Made by a program: the position numbers and the translations under genes
Part shown: positions 35,007-43,325 of the stretch, one piece after another
How the letters are laid out: each line of letters starts with the position of its first letter
Position numbering within the stretch: position 1 is the first letter of the stretch
From: Sporomusa ovata DSM 2662
Lineage (GTDB): Bacteria; Bacillota; Negativicutes; Sporomusales; Sporomusaceae
DNA length: 64,000 bases
Assembly (NCBI RefSeq): GCF_000445445.1
Contig: NZ_ASXP01000002.1
Coordinates: 873,501-937,500, forward strand
Direction: 5' to 3'
The notes under the pieces: model-generated
What the model saw: the letters and a program-made list of their open reading frames with translations, nothing else
Told to the model about the DNA's origin: nothing
Databases searched by the model: none

Positions 35007-35900
35007 ATGGCAACAACTGCTGACAACCGGGAGCATCAACGAACTCTGCTATATGACCGGTATGTACGCTATCTATTTATTACCAGTGCTTTTCTTATGA
35101 CGGTAATTATTTTATCAATCATTGTATTCGTAGGACAGCAAGGGCTGGCCACCTTTAAAGAAATCAGTCCAATGGAATTTTTCCTATCCGCAAAATGGGA
35201 CCCGACAGAAAACCAATATGGTGCTTTGAGCTTTATTACCGGTTCGGTGTATGTAACCATAATGGCTGTATTGTTTGGTGCACCCCTGGGTTTGGCTGGA
35301 GCCATTTTTATGGCTAAGATTGCGCCAGAGTGGCTGCGGGAAATCATGCGTCCCGCCACGGATTTATATGTTGCTATTCCCTCGGTTGTATATGGCTATG
35401 TTGGCCTGACAGTACTAGTTCCTTTTATTCGTGAATTTTTCTATGTCAATACAGGATTTGGCTTATTTGCAGCTTCACTAATTCTAGCCATTATGATATT
35501 GCCGACAATTATCAGTATTTCCGAAGATGCCCTCAGGGCTGTGCCCAAGACCTTGGAAGAAGCTTCGCTGGCCTTGGGGGCTACTCGCTGGCAGACCATT
35601 GCTAAGGTGCTATTGCCTTCTGCACTGCCAGGAATTTTGACGGCTATTATTTTAGCTATGGCCAGAGCTATTGGGGAAACCATGGCAGTGCAAATGGTAA
35701 TTGGCAATACGCCGCAAATGGCAAAATCGCTGTTTACACCAACATCGACTCTTCCCAGTGAAATTGTTGTCGAAATGGGTAATACACCCTTTGGATCGGC
35801 CTGGGGGAATTCGCTATTCTTAATGGCGTTAGTTCTGCTAATTATATCGCTGGTAATGATTTTGCTTATTAGGCAGATTGCGGCAAGGAGGATGGCATAA
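35007..35900 (+). CDS. pstC: Phosphate ABC transporter permease PstC
   Basis: 297 residues with six membrane segments. The ATPase-contact loop EEASLALGATRWQTIAKVLLP (about 180-200) is typical of PstC. It forms the membrane channel with PstA. The ATG at 35007 is preferred because AGGATGTGA then lies 8 bases upstream; a GTG at 34995 falls inside that site. Its stop overlaps the pstA start by one base (TAATG). Confidence 0.94.
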   Translation: MATTADNREHQRTLLYDRYVRYLFITSAFLMTVIILSIIVFVGQQGLATFKEISPMEFFLSAKWDPTENQYGALSFITGSVYVTIMAVLFGAPLGLAGAIFMAKIAPEWLREIMRPATDLYVAIPSVVYGYVGLTVLVPFIREFFYVNTGFGLFAASLILAIMILPTIISISEDALRAVPKTLEEASLALGATRWQTIAKVLLPSALPGILTAIILAMARAIGETMAVQMVIGNTPQMAKSLFTPTSTLPSEIVVEMGNTPFGSAWGNSLFLMALVLLIISLVMILLIRQIAARRMA

Positions 35901-36763
35901 TGTTGTCAGCACAAAGTCAGAATAAAATGGCAACCGCAATTATGTGGTTGGCGGGTATGCTTATTTTACTCATATTAGTTGCTTTTCTAGGCTACATGCT
36001 GATCAAAGGCTTACCGGTTCTGACCTGGGATTTTATCACAGGGCAATCTAGTGACATCAATGCCGGTGGTGGTGTTGGGGCGCAGTTATTCAATTCTTTC
36101 TATATACTCGGACTATCGATGCTATTTTCCCTTCCGGCGGCGGTGGGTGCGGGCATATATCTGGCCGAATATGCCGGTAATAACCGGCTGACAAATATGA
36201 TTCGCTTAAGTACGGAAAGCTTGGCAACAGTACCTTCGATTGTGCTGGCTTTGTTCGGGATGATTATCTTTGTTAATATGTTTGGCATGGGGTTTAGTAT
36301 CATTGGTGGTTCGCTTACCTTGATGCTGCTTAATCTGCCGGTGCTGGTACGGGTAACTGAAGAATCAATTCGTACTGTACCTGCGTATTATCGTGAAGCC
36401 AGTCTGGCACTGGGGGCAACCAAATGGCAGACTATCTGGCAGGTGGTACTGCCGAATGCTATGCCGGGAATCATTACCGGTATCACTCTGACGGCTGGCC
36501 GGGCGCTGGGGGAAACGGCTATTTTAATATTTACTGCCGGAACTACAGTATCACGCAGCATGCCTGATTTTAATGTTATGGCTGGCGGCGAAACATTGGC
36601 GGTGCATATGTGGTATGTTATGGCGGTTGGCCTTGTACCTGACCGGGTTGCAATAGCTGATGGTACTGGAGCATTGTTAATCATTACAATTTTGATTTTC
36701 AACCTGATGTTTACACTTCCCAGTAAATATATCCAGCGGAAAATGGCTGGCAGCGGTCAGTAA
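35900..36763 (+). CDS. pstA: Phosphate ABC transporter permease PstA
   Basis: 287 residues with six membrane segments and the loop REASLALGATKWQTIWQVVLP (about 167-187), the PstA counterpart of the PstC loop. AGGAGG lies 10 bases before the ATG. Normally pstB would follow; here the gene ends in a 22-bp hairpin and pstB is elsewhere, so the ATPase must be supplied from the separate pstB-phoU unit. Confidence 0.95.
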   Translation: MLSAQSQNKMATAIMWLAGMLILLILVAFLGYMLIKGLPVLTWDFITGQSSDINAGGGVGAQLFNSFYILGLSMLFSLPAAVGAGIYLAEYAGNNRLTNMIRLSTESLATVPSIVLALFGMIIFVNMFGMGFSIIGGSLTLMLLNLPVLVRVTEESIRTVPAYYREASLALGATKWQTIWQVVLPNAMPGIITGITLTAGRALGETAILIFTAGTTVSRSMPDFNVMAGGETLAVHMWYVMAVGLVPDRVAIADGTGALLIITILIFNLMFTLPSKYIQRKMAGSGQ

Positions 36764-36807
36764 CAAAAGAAGTCCTGAGCTTATAGCTCAGGACTTCTTT
36801 TGTTACT
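36759..36807. terminator. 22-bp bidirectional terminator enclosing both stop codons
   Basis: A perfect 22-bp stem (36759-36780 with 36786-36807) with loop TTATA. The pstA stop lies in the left arm and the stop of the convergent CYTH-CHAD gene lies at the loop. T-rich arms on both strands suit termination in both directions. Confidence 0.9.
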
Positions 36808-38379
36808 ATCAGTATTTTCGAGTGGTTTTAGTTTTTTTGCTTTTGCTGCTGCTTTTTTTACTTTAGCCCAAGCTGTATCCCAGCTCTCTATGGCGGCGGT
36901 TGCTTTGGCTAATTGCCAACCGGTGATCAGACCGGCATCATGGTGGGTGAGGCGGCTGGCGGAGGCTTTTACAAGCTCTTGCAACAGCTGTGGAGTAAAG
37001 GCAGTATCCTGAATTTGGCCTAACAGATTTTGTAGTTGTTCCAACCGTTTGGTGAGTAAACGGGTATTGTCAGGCAGGATAGGTGCCAGCGATTCTACTG
37101 TATACCGAAGGCGCTTGCTGGCAATTCGCAGCTCGTGGGCGGCACTCAGGTCATTAATATCTAACTCATCGCCTTGTTTGAGAAAGCGGGCAAGCCAGTA
37201 GGTTAAGCGTTCCAGAACAAATTTTTTACAGGTTGGCTGCGGCTCAGTGGCAGCTTGGGCGGGGCAATTTTCGATAAATGACCATAAACCCAATAATACA
37301 GGTGTACATTGACCAGTGGCGATTTCGGTATAGAGGTTGGCTCTTGATGATTGGCATTTGTCAGCAACTAAGGCTGTCAAAGCAGATTTTCTTGCCTGCT
37401 GAGGAAGTGTAGTAGTTACAGCACAAGTTATTTCGTCCCAGATTAGACTAAATACATCAAGATCGCGAACATGAGCCAGTTTATAACTCCAGGCAGTGAG
37501 TTTGGTTTGCCAAGCGGTATATTCTTCGTTTGGCAGCAGCGGCTTGGCCAGCTGTACCAGGGCGCGTAGTCTACGAAAGGCTATGCGGAACTCGTGTACT
37601 TCTTCTATACCGTCAGGATTGGCTAAATAAGCTTGTTGGGCTCTGATTATTGCATGCAGGTGATAAATAATCATTTGACCAAGTACTTGCTGAGCTGGCT
37701 GGGACCCGCTGGATTTTTTCAAAGGAGAAGGGAGTGGGTTATCTTGTCCAAGTCCATCAGTTATGCCAGACAACATAGCTGCCCGGTATAGCTTGCTATC
37801 TTGCTCTGGTAATAGCGGAAACTCATCAGCTAAAGCCGCTCCCAGCCAAATCAAGGCTTGCGGCTGCCCGGATTTTAATTCCAGTTCAAGCTCCAACAGC
37901 TTCTGTTGTTTATCACCAGCTAAAATTTCACCATCATCTAACGCCAATTCAATCTTGCTGCCGTCTGGGGCAGTAAGATTCAGTATGTGGCGTTCAAACC
38001 GGGTGCGAAAAATTGGTTCGAGTGGCATTTCACCCACCGCCGCGGTTAGCCGGGCGCCGATATCGGTAAGCATAAAAGGCATAAGGGTGGGGAGCGGGTT
38101 GGCGACTTCCATATTGTATTCAGCGCGCTGGTGAAGTCCGCCGTCACTTGTACCATCAGCTTTAACAGTGGCTGTCCAATGGCTGTCTGCTAACCGTAAA
38201 CGGTAAGACAGGCGTGATTTCAGTAATCGCTGATCAGGAGTATCATAATAGGTGGTATCAAGCAATTGTTTGTAGACTGGCTGAGTTGACAGTTCCTTTA
38301 GCAAAGAGGAGTTGAGTAGGGTATTCAGGCAGGTGGGATCAGCTAGCCGCAATTTTAGTTCTGCTTCCGTGTTTGACAA
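36781..38379 (-). CDS. CYTH-CHAD domain protein (inorganic triphosphatase/polyphosphate-related)
   Basis: 532 residues. The N-terminal CYTH domain (about 1-205) starts with the EAELKLRL (ExExK) metal-binding motif; CYTH enzymes hydrolyse inorganic triphosphate or thiamine triphosphate. The C-terminal CHAD domain (about 230-520) has the conserved His-rich helices (EVHEFRIAFRRLRAL and AAHELRIASKRLRYT) that bind polyphosphate. The start is TTG at 38379 behind AAGGAGGTG; the longer frame from 38595 is not supported. It abuts the pst genes, suggesting a polyphosphate link. Confidence 0.88.
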   Translation of the reverse strand: MSNTEAELKLRLADPTCLNTLLNSSLLKELSTQPVYKQLLDTTYYDTPDQRLLKSRLSYRLRLADSHWTATVKADGTSDGGLHQRAEYNMEVANPLPTLMPFMLTDIGARLTAAVGEMPLEPIFRTRFERHILNLTAPDGSKIELALDDGEILAGDKQQKLLELELELKSGQPQALIWLGAALADEFPLLPEQDSKLYRAAMLSGITDGLGQDNPLPSPLKKSSGSQPAQQVLGQMIIYHLHAIIRAQQAYLANPDGIEEVHEFRIAFRRLRALVQLAKPLLPNEEYTAWQTKLTAWSYKLAHVRDLDVFSLIWDEITCAVTTTLPQQARKSALTALVADKCQSSRANLYTEIATGQCTPVLLGLWSFIENCPAQAATEPQPTCKKFVLERLTYWLARFLKQGDELDINDLSAAHELRIASKRLRYTVESLAPILPDNTRLLTKRLEQLQNLLGQIQDTAFTPQLLQELVKASASRLTHHDAGLITGWQLAKATAAIESWDTAWAKVKKAAAKAKKLKPLENTDSNKRSPEL

Positions 38380-38445
38380 TGGAAATACACCTCCTTGAGC
38401 TGTTATGTATCTATTCGCCGTATAAAGCAAAACGCCTTTTATAAG

Positions 38446-38484
38446 AAACCGGTTCTTTTGACATAGTGTCAAAAGAACCGGTTT
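38446..38484. terminator. 18-bp hairpin between the two minus-strand genes
   Basis: A perfect 18-bp stem (38446-38463 with 38467-38484, loop TAG). It lies after the stop of the minus-strand glycosyltransferase gene and before the CYTH-CHAD gene, so it probably separates their transcripts. No long T-run on the minus strand. Confidence 0.65.
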
Positions 38485-38539
38485 TATGTACTTATTATGG
38501 TGTAAAAGCTGCTGACAGAAAAGGCAGTTAAAAGAAGTG

Positions 38540-38561
38540 TCACGCTGATAAGTCAGCGTGA
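38540..38561 (-). terminator. Hairpin at the end of the glycosyltransferase gene
   Basis: A perfect 9-bp stem (38540-38548 with 38553-38561, loop TAAG) overlapping the stop codon of the minus-strand gene at 38553-38555. No T-run, so an mRNA 3'-end structure is as likely as a terminator. Confidence 0.5.
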
Positions 38562-39716
38562 TAGTGCAGTATCGGTTTGAAACAGCTCCTGCCAAAGGGT
38601 GGTGGCAATTGTTTGGGAAGCTGTTGGATGAGCAATTAAGGCAGCCATTTCACGCATATAGTCAAGCTGCGCCGGGTTTGTAAGGAGTTTATTGACAGTG
38701 GTAGCGAGAGTCTGGCTGTTATGGGCCCAATGCGCCGCCCCTTTCCGGGTCAAATAAGCGGCATTTTCTTCTTCATGACCGGGGATGGCCTGATATAAGA
38801 GTTGGGGTAGTCGCATGGAAAGAGCTTCACTGATGGTAAGGGCTCCAGGTTTAGTAATTAAGAGATCGGCGACTGACATAAGTTCGGGAACATGCCGGGT
38901 ATAGCCAAATACTTTGAGCGGGTGGGCACAAGAGTACGTCTTGGTTAAAAGCTTACGGCGCAGGTTTGCATTGCGTCCGGCTACCACCACTAGGTTAAAG
39001 GGTAAAAGTAAAGCATCAAGGGCTAGTACCGCTTGTTCAAGATCGCCTAATCCTAACCCTCCGCCCATGATAAGCAGTATTGGCTGATTATTGGAAAAAC
39101 CTAGCTGCTGGCGTAGAATAGTTAGTTCGGCTTGCTCAGGAATATAGCTGAATTTTGGACTAACAGGTATGCCGGTGGCGTGAATGCGCGGTAAGCTAAT
39201 GCCTTGGGTTGCTAATTTTTGTTTGAGTTCCGGAGTAGCGACAAAATACATATCTGTTTCGTTATAGCGCCAGAAACGGTGAATAGCAAAATCGGTAATA
39301 ACACCAATAAGGGGATGAGTAATTCTGTGGGTACGTTTAAGGTAGGCCGCGGCACCACAGGGAAAAGGATGGGTACAGATAATGACATCCGGACGGTGGG
39401 TATTAATCAGCGTAAGCATACTACGCTTCATGGATATAGCCATAAGGCTTTGGACTTTACTCCCTGGCAGCGGCATTTGCGAAAAGCGGTATAAGAGGTC
39501 ATACATATCAGGAAAAATATCGATAAGTTTGAGGTAAACGTCTTTTACAAGCGTATTAAGATAGGAGTTTTCACCTGCCATAAAATCAACTACTTGCACA
39601 GTAGCCGGCGCGTGGTTTTCTATAGCTGCCTTGATGGCCAGGGCGGCTTGGGTATGTCCATCACCGACAGATGCTGAGACTAATAAAATTTTGGCTGGTT
39701 TATTTGTAGACGACAA
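38553..39716 (-). CDS. MurG/MGDG-synthase-like glycosyltransferase (UgtP type)
   Basis: 387 residues, GT28 family. The N-terminal motif VSASVGDGHTQAA (about residues 12-24) is typical of diacylglycerol glycosyltransferases, and the C-terminal nucleotide-sugar site has TKPGALTISEAL and GHEEENA. These enzymes add glucose or galactose to diacylglycerol at the inner membrane face. The TTG at 39716 follows GAGGTGATCAC; the longer frame from 39767 is rejected. Single gene. Which sugar and which lipid cannot be told. Confidence 0.85.
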   Translation of the reverse strand: MSSTNKPAKILLVSASVGDGHTQAALAIKAAIENHAPATVQVVDFMAGENSYLNTLVKDVYLKLIDIFPDMYDLLYRFSQMPLPGSKVQSLMAISMKRSMLTLINTHRPDVIICTHPFPCGAAAYLKRTHRITHPLIGVITDFAIHRFWRYNETDMYFVATPELKQKLATQGISLPRIHATGIPVSPKFSYIPEQAELTILRQQLGFSNNQPILLIMGGGLGLGDLEQAVLALDALLLPFNLVVVAGRNANLRRKLLTKTYSCAHPLKVFGYTRHVPELMSVADLLITKPGALTISEALSMRLPQLLYQAIPGHEEENAAYLTRKGAAHWAHNSQTLATTVNKLLTNPAQLDYMREMAALIAHPTASQTIATTLWQELFQTDTALSR

Positions 39717-39937
39717 AGTGATCACCTCGTCATTAACCTCAATATAAGGGTATAGTCGTTTATCCAAGGAAAATAATACTTTTTATCTGGATAAAAAAAC
39801 GCGCGCGTTCATTGCGAAATGGGCTTGCAATATCGGCGCGACGCGTTGCGTCTTAATCTTATTACTATTATCCATGTATCATTGTACGCTTTAAAGTTAT
39901 CAAGGTCAAGATCCATAACCGCAAAAGGTTTTGAAAT

Positions 39938-39967
39938 GCATGCAACTGGCATCCAATTGCCATAATA
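39938..39967 (+). promoter_or_regulatory. Candidate sigma-G/sigma-F promoter of the SpoIID-like gene
   Basis: GCATG (39938-39942), 18 bases, CATAATA (39961-39967) fits GHATR / CATWHTA. The gene starts 43 bases downstream. The pattern is short and degenerate, so a chance match is possible. The rest of the 39717-40010 gap is low complexity, with a CG-rich patch around 39801-39845. Confidence 0.35.
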
Positions 39968-40010
39968 ATAAAAGTATGTAAAAGAAAATGTTTAGTGAGG
40001 TGGCTTTAGG

Positions 40011-40976
40011 ATGAATAGAAAGAGTATTGGTTATTTAGTATTACTAGTATTTTTGTGCATGGTGCTCATTGGTTGTAATAATCAACCACAGAAAAAACCC
40101 GAAACGCCTCAGGCCCCATTGGGTCAGAAGCAGGCACTCCAGCAAAATGAACCCGAGATTACTGTGTTTATGCATGAAACCGGCGAAAAGAAAACCATGA
40201 AGATGGAAGAATATCTGGCCGGAGTAGTGGCCGGAGAGATGAAAACCGAGTGGCCGGTAGAAGCCTTGGCGGCGCAAGCCATTATTGCCCGTACTTTTAC
40301 AGTGGAGGCCATAGAATCCAAAGGCGGTGTTCCTGAACGTGGCACCCAGGCGTCCACAGATATCAAGGAATTTCAAGCGTATAATGCCAAGGCTGTTAAT
40401 GACAATGTCAAAAAGGCTGTGGAAATGACGCGCGGCATGATTATAACTTACCAGGGTAAACCCATAAAAGGTTGGTTCCACGCATCGGCAGGCGGCATTA
40501 CCGCAACAGCAAAAGAAGGGCTTAATTACCGGGAGGCCGAGCCGGCATATATCCAGTCAGTGCAGTCGCCGGACGACCTGGCGCCTGAAGATGTAAAAAA
40601 TTGGACAGTTGCTTTTTCTAAAGAAGATGTCATAAGTGCAATGGCTAAAATGGGGAAAAAAGTAAGTGATATTAGCAGCGTAGAAATTGCTCAAAAGGGT
40701 CCGTCAGGGCGGGCGACAGTATTTATGATTAATAAAGAAGTTGAGGTATCCGGACCCGAGCTTAGAGTGGCATTAGACAGCACAAAACTAAAGTCAATGC
40801 TGCTAGATAAGGTTATGGTAAGCGAGGAAAGTGTAACCTTTGCAGGTAAAGGCTATGGCCATGGTGTCGGCATGTCTCAATGGGGGGCAAACCGGATGGC
40901 CAAAGATGGTAAAAAACCGGAAGAAATTGTTACCTATTACTTCAAAGGTGTACAAGTAGAAAAACGTTGGAATTAA
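40011..40976 (+). CDS. SpoIID/LytB-domain lipoprotein
   Basis: 321 residues. The lipobox VLIGC puts the lipid at about Cys22. The SpoIID domain follows, with EEYLAGVVAGEMKTEWPVEALAAQAIIARTF (about 66-96, containing the catalytic-type Glu) and the C-terminal GYGHGVGMSQWGA motif. SpoIID is a lytic transglycosylase trimming peptidoglycan during engulfment; related LytB proteins act on vegetative wall. spoIID itself is usually beside spoIIIE/spoIIQ, so this may be a paralogue. GAGGTGGC precedes the ATG. Confidence 0.88.
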   Translation: MNRKSIGYLVLLVFLCMVLIGCNNQPQKKPETPQAPLGQKQALQQNEPEITVFMHETGEKKTMKMEEYLAGVVAGEMKTEWPVEALAAQAIIARTFTVEAIESKGGVPERGTQASTDIKEFQAYNAKAVNDNVKKAVEMTRGMIITYQGKPIKGWFHASAGGITATAKEGLNYREAEPAYIQSVQSPDDLAPEDVKNWTVAFSKEDVISAMAKMGKKVSDISSVEIAQKGPSGRATVFMINKEVEVSGPELRVALDSTKLKSMLLDKVMVSEESVTFAGKGYGHGVGMSQWGANRMAKDGKKPEEIVTYYFKGVQVEKRWN

Positions 40977-41063
40977 CAGTCGGACGGCAGGCACTGTTAT
41001 TAATAGGTATACTGGTGTAAGTTAAGCAGACTGTAGTAAAAAGCCACAGACCAAGCGTAGCAG

Positions 41064-41088
41064 CGGCGGCATAAAATGCCGCCGTTTT
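41064..41088 (+). terminator. Terminator after the SpoIID-like gene
   Basis: An 8-bp GC stem (41064-41071 with 41077-41084, loop TAAAA) followed by TTTT. It lies 88 bases after the stop; nothing else is recognised in the 40977-41265 gap. Confidence 0.65.
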
Positions 41089-41265
41089 GCGGGCAAAATT
41101 GGCTTCATGCCTGCTAGCATTATAGCGATTCGATACTGAGCCAGGGAAATAAAATTCCACTTTTGCATTTCGAAAAAGATGTTAGGCAATCGTTGTACTA
41201 TTACTCTGCTTTTCGGCATATACATAACTTGATTTGAAATAGCATTGGCTAGGAGGGAGAAGTTT

Positions 41266-41547
41266 ATGCCGATAGATAACAAGACTCCTAAATGGCGGCA
41301 TCAGTTGACGCTGGTTGACAGGGAGGAACTCAATGTGGATGGGGTTGTTAGCCTGGGCAGCTATGATGAAAAGGAAATTGTCATGGAAACTGAACAGGGT
41401 ATATTGATCATTAAAGGCGAAAGCCTTAATATTAAGCAGCTCAATCTGGAGCAAGGTAATATTATTATAGAAGGAACAGTTAAGGGCATGTATTATGAAG
41501 AAGAGTCACGTCAGAAAAAAGGTCTGTTGGATCGGTTTTTGAAATAA
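41266..41547 (+). CDS. yabP: Sporulation protein YabP
   Basis: 93 residues, YabP/YqfC family: all-beta, with the conserved DREELNVDGVVSLGSYDEKEIVMET stretch. YabP is made in the mother cell under sigma-E and is needed for cortex formation. The ATG at 41266 follows AGGAGGGAG. The next gene starts one base after its stop, and yabQ, divIC, yabR and spoIIE follow as in Bacillus, which settles YabP over YqfC. Confidence 0.9.
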   Translation: MPIDNKTPKWRHQLTLVDREELNVDGVVSLGSYDEKEIVMETEQGILIIKGESLNIKQLNLEQGNIIIEGTVKGMYYEEESRQKKGLLDRFLK

Positions 41548-41548
41548 A

Positions 41549-42277
41549 GTGCGCAGCCGGGCATTGTCGCTGTGGCTGTTTTTGCTGTTTGTATTTGTGA
41601 TTCAAGTTGTGGCTTTTAGTCTGGCAAGCATTCTGGTCGACTATAGCCGTGTTGCTCTATATGCAAGATTTACAGCAGAAACAGTGAGTCCACAAGAAGT
41701 GAAAGACCTGCCTTATGCGGCGATTATTAACCAGGCTGGCACAAAGTATGGGGTTAGTCCAAGGCTTATTGCTGCTGTAATTAAGGCCGAGAGTTCGTTC
41801 GCCCCCCGGGCACTATCTAAGGCTGGGGCTTATGGACTTATGCAGGTTATGCCAGATACCTGGCGGTTAGTCAATCGCCAGGCGTTAATTTGCAGTGGCC
41901 GCCATGAAGGGGAATGTGGTAGTAACTGTTTTTATAATCCTGAACTTAATATTGCGATTGGTGCTTGTTACTTAAGTCAACTGGCTAAACGCTATGAAGG
42001 TCACACGGAATGGGCAGTAGCAGCCTATAATGCCGGGCCGGGAGCTGTTGACAGGTATGGCGGAATCCCGCCATATACTGAGACAACAGAATATGTGGCA
42101 AGAGTAGTTGACTATTGGTATCAGCTAAGCGGACGATTACCGCCAACTGGGTTAACAGCTCAAATCTGGATAAAAGTTGCGCAGGCGCTGGGCTGGAGCA
42201 GTGTGATGACTGCCTTTGCGCTATTGTTATTGGGCAGGAATTTATTTCGGCGATACCGGGGATTCCGCTGGCGATAA
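41549..42277 (+). CDS. Soluble lytic transglycosylase (SLT/GH23) with membrane anchor
   Basis: 242 residues. An N-terminal membrane segment (about 5-28), an SLT domain with catalytic Glu in AVIKAESSFAPRA (about 77) and GLMQVMP, AYNAGPG further on, then a second membrane segment near the C-terminus (about 212-232). It cleaves peptidoglycan strands. It is wedged between yabP and yabQ, which adjoin in Bacillus, and its GTG comes one base after the yabP stop with no clear ribosome site, implying translational coupling. A cortex or engulfment role is inferred from this position. Confidence 0.85.
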   Translation: MRSRALSLWLFLLFVFVIQVVAFSLASILVDYSRVALYARFTAETVSPQEVKDLPYAAIINQAGTKYGVSPRLIAAVIKAESSFAPRALSKAGAYGLMQVMPDTWRLVNRQALICSGRHEGECGSNCFYNPELNIAIGACYLSQLAKRYEGHTEWAVAAYNAGPGAVDRYGGIPPYTETTEYVARVVDYWYQLSGRLPPTGLTAQIWIKVAQALGWSSVMTAFALLLLGRNLFRRYRGFRWR

Positions 42278-42342
42278 AGGCTATACCTTTTGTCCTGTTG
42301 TCATGGTGAAAAGATAATACTCTACACCAGCCAGGGGGTGAG

Positions 42343-42834
42343 ATGATGGAGTTTTCGACGCAGGTTAAGACATTTTGGGTTATTGTGGCTACAGGCATAA
42401 TTCTCGGCGTACTTTTTGATACTTATAGGATCTTACGATGGCGGTTCCGTCCGCCCTTGTTAATTACCTCAGTTACAGATTTAATATATTGCCTGCTTGC
42501 AGCGGCCATTGCGTTTGCAGCATTACTTATTAGCAACTGGGGGGAACTCCGATTATATGTGGTAATTGCGCTATTTGCCGGATTGTTTTTTTATTACCGC
42601 CTAGCCAGCCGCCATGTTATGAAGCTTATTGTAAGCTTGTTTAAACTTACGGCCAAAATTTTACATATGGCCAAAAGAATAATTGCTTTTATGCTTATTA
42701 GACCGCTGGTTGTAATTCTACGAATGTTTTTTTCCCCGGTTAAAATTATGGGAAGGAAGTATAAATGCTGGTACAAAAGATGGCGGTCGCCGCCACCGCC
42801 ACCGCCGCCGCCAGAGGAAATACTGCCACCATGA
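42343..42834 (+). CDS. yabQ: Spore cortex protein YabQ
   Basis: 163 residues with about four membrane segments in the first 120, then a basic stretch and a run of eight prolines followed by EEILPP. YabQ is a mother-cell membrane protein needed for cortex assembly. The order yabP-(SLT)-yabQ-divIC supports the call. ATG at 42343 or the adjacent ATG at 42346, both after GGGGGTGAG. The polyproline tail is unusual and would call for EF-P during translation. Confidence 0.85.
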   Translation: MMEFSTQVKTFWVIVATGIILGVLFDTYRILRWRFRPPLLITSVTDLIYCLLAAAIAFAALLISNWGELRLYVVIALFAGLFFYYRLASRHVMKLIVSLFKLTAKILHMAKRIIAFMLIRPLVVILRMFFSPVKIMGRKYKCWYKRWRSPPPPPPPPEEILPP

Positions 42835-42931
42835 CTAGTGATCAGAATTATTTATATAAATTTCCAAGGCTAAGAGGATTTGTTATATAAAGAGCGAATA
42901 TAATTAAAAATCAAAGAATATGGTGATATGT

Positions 42932-43219
42932 ATGAACAAAAAATGCAGGACAACAAGACAATTTAGTTGGTTTCGATTATGTATCGCGGTTATGGTCGGA
43001 TACTTTTGCTATGTCTTCATTGGTCAACAAACTGAGCTTTCTAAAATTCGTCAGGAATCTCAGCTAGTGAGTGCCCGCATGACTGATGCGGTTGAACTCA
43101 ATAATACTCTAATTGCAGAAAAAGAGAAGCTAAGCACAGCTGCCTATATTGAAAAGGTGGCCCGCGAACAGTTGGGTTTGGTAAAGCCGGGAGAAGTACC
43201 TTATATTCCTTCCCGGTGA
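42932..43219 (+). CDS. divIC: Septum formation initiator (DivIC/FtsB family)
   Basis: 95 residues: a short basic N-terminus, one membrane segment (about 15-35), an extracytoplasmic coiled coil (about 38-70), and the family end VAREQLGLVKPGEVPYIP. Part of the FtsL-DivIB-DivIC complex that activates septal wall synthesis. The ATG at 42932 follows GGTGATATGT; the frame from 42920 is rejected. It lies between yabQ and yabR as in Bacillus. Confidence 0.88.
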   Translation: MNKKCRTTRQFSWFRLCIAVMVGYFCYVFIGQQTELSKIRQESQLVSARMTDAVELNNTLIAEKEKLSTAAYIEKVAREQLGLVKPGEVPYIPSR

Positions 43220-43325
43220 ACGTCATTCTTGACACATTTTCATTGGCAAGAGTATAATATGGATTATGGGTTCCAAAAATAAATAAAAAAAGTACGAGAG
43301 ATTTTAAGGAGGAAATTTGATTAGT

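Noticed and set aside
39801..39845. CG-rich patch resembling a decayed copy of repeat A
   Set aside because: It shares only ATTGC/GCAAT words; the ends do not match and the pairing is poor.
40942..41454. Overlapping minus-strand frames around 41.0-41.4 kb
   Set aside because: They overlap the SpoIID-like end, a hairpin and yabP; no family-like sequence and no good start.
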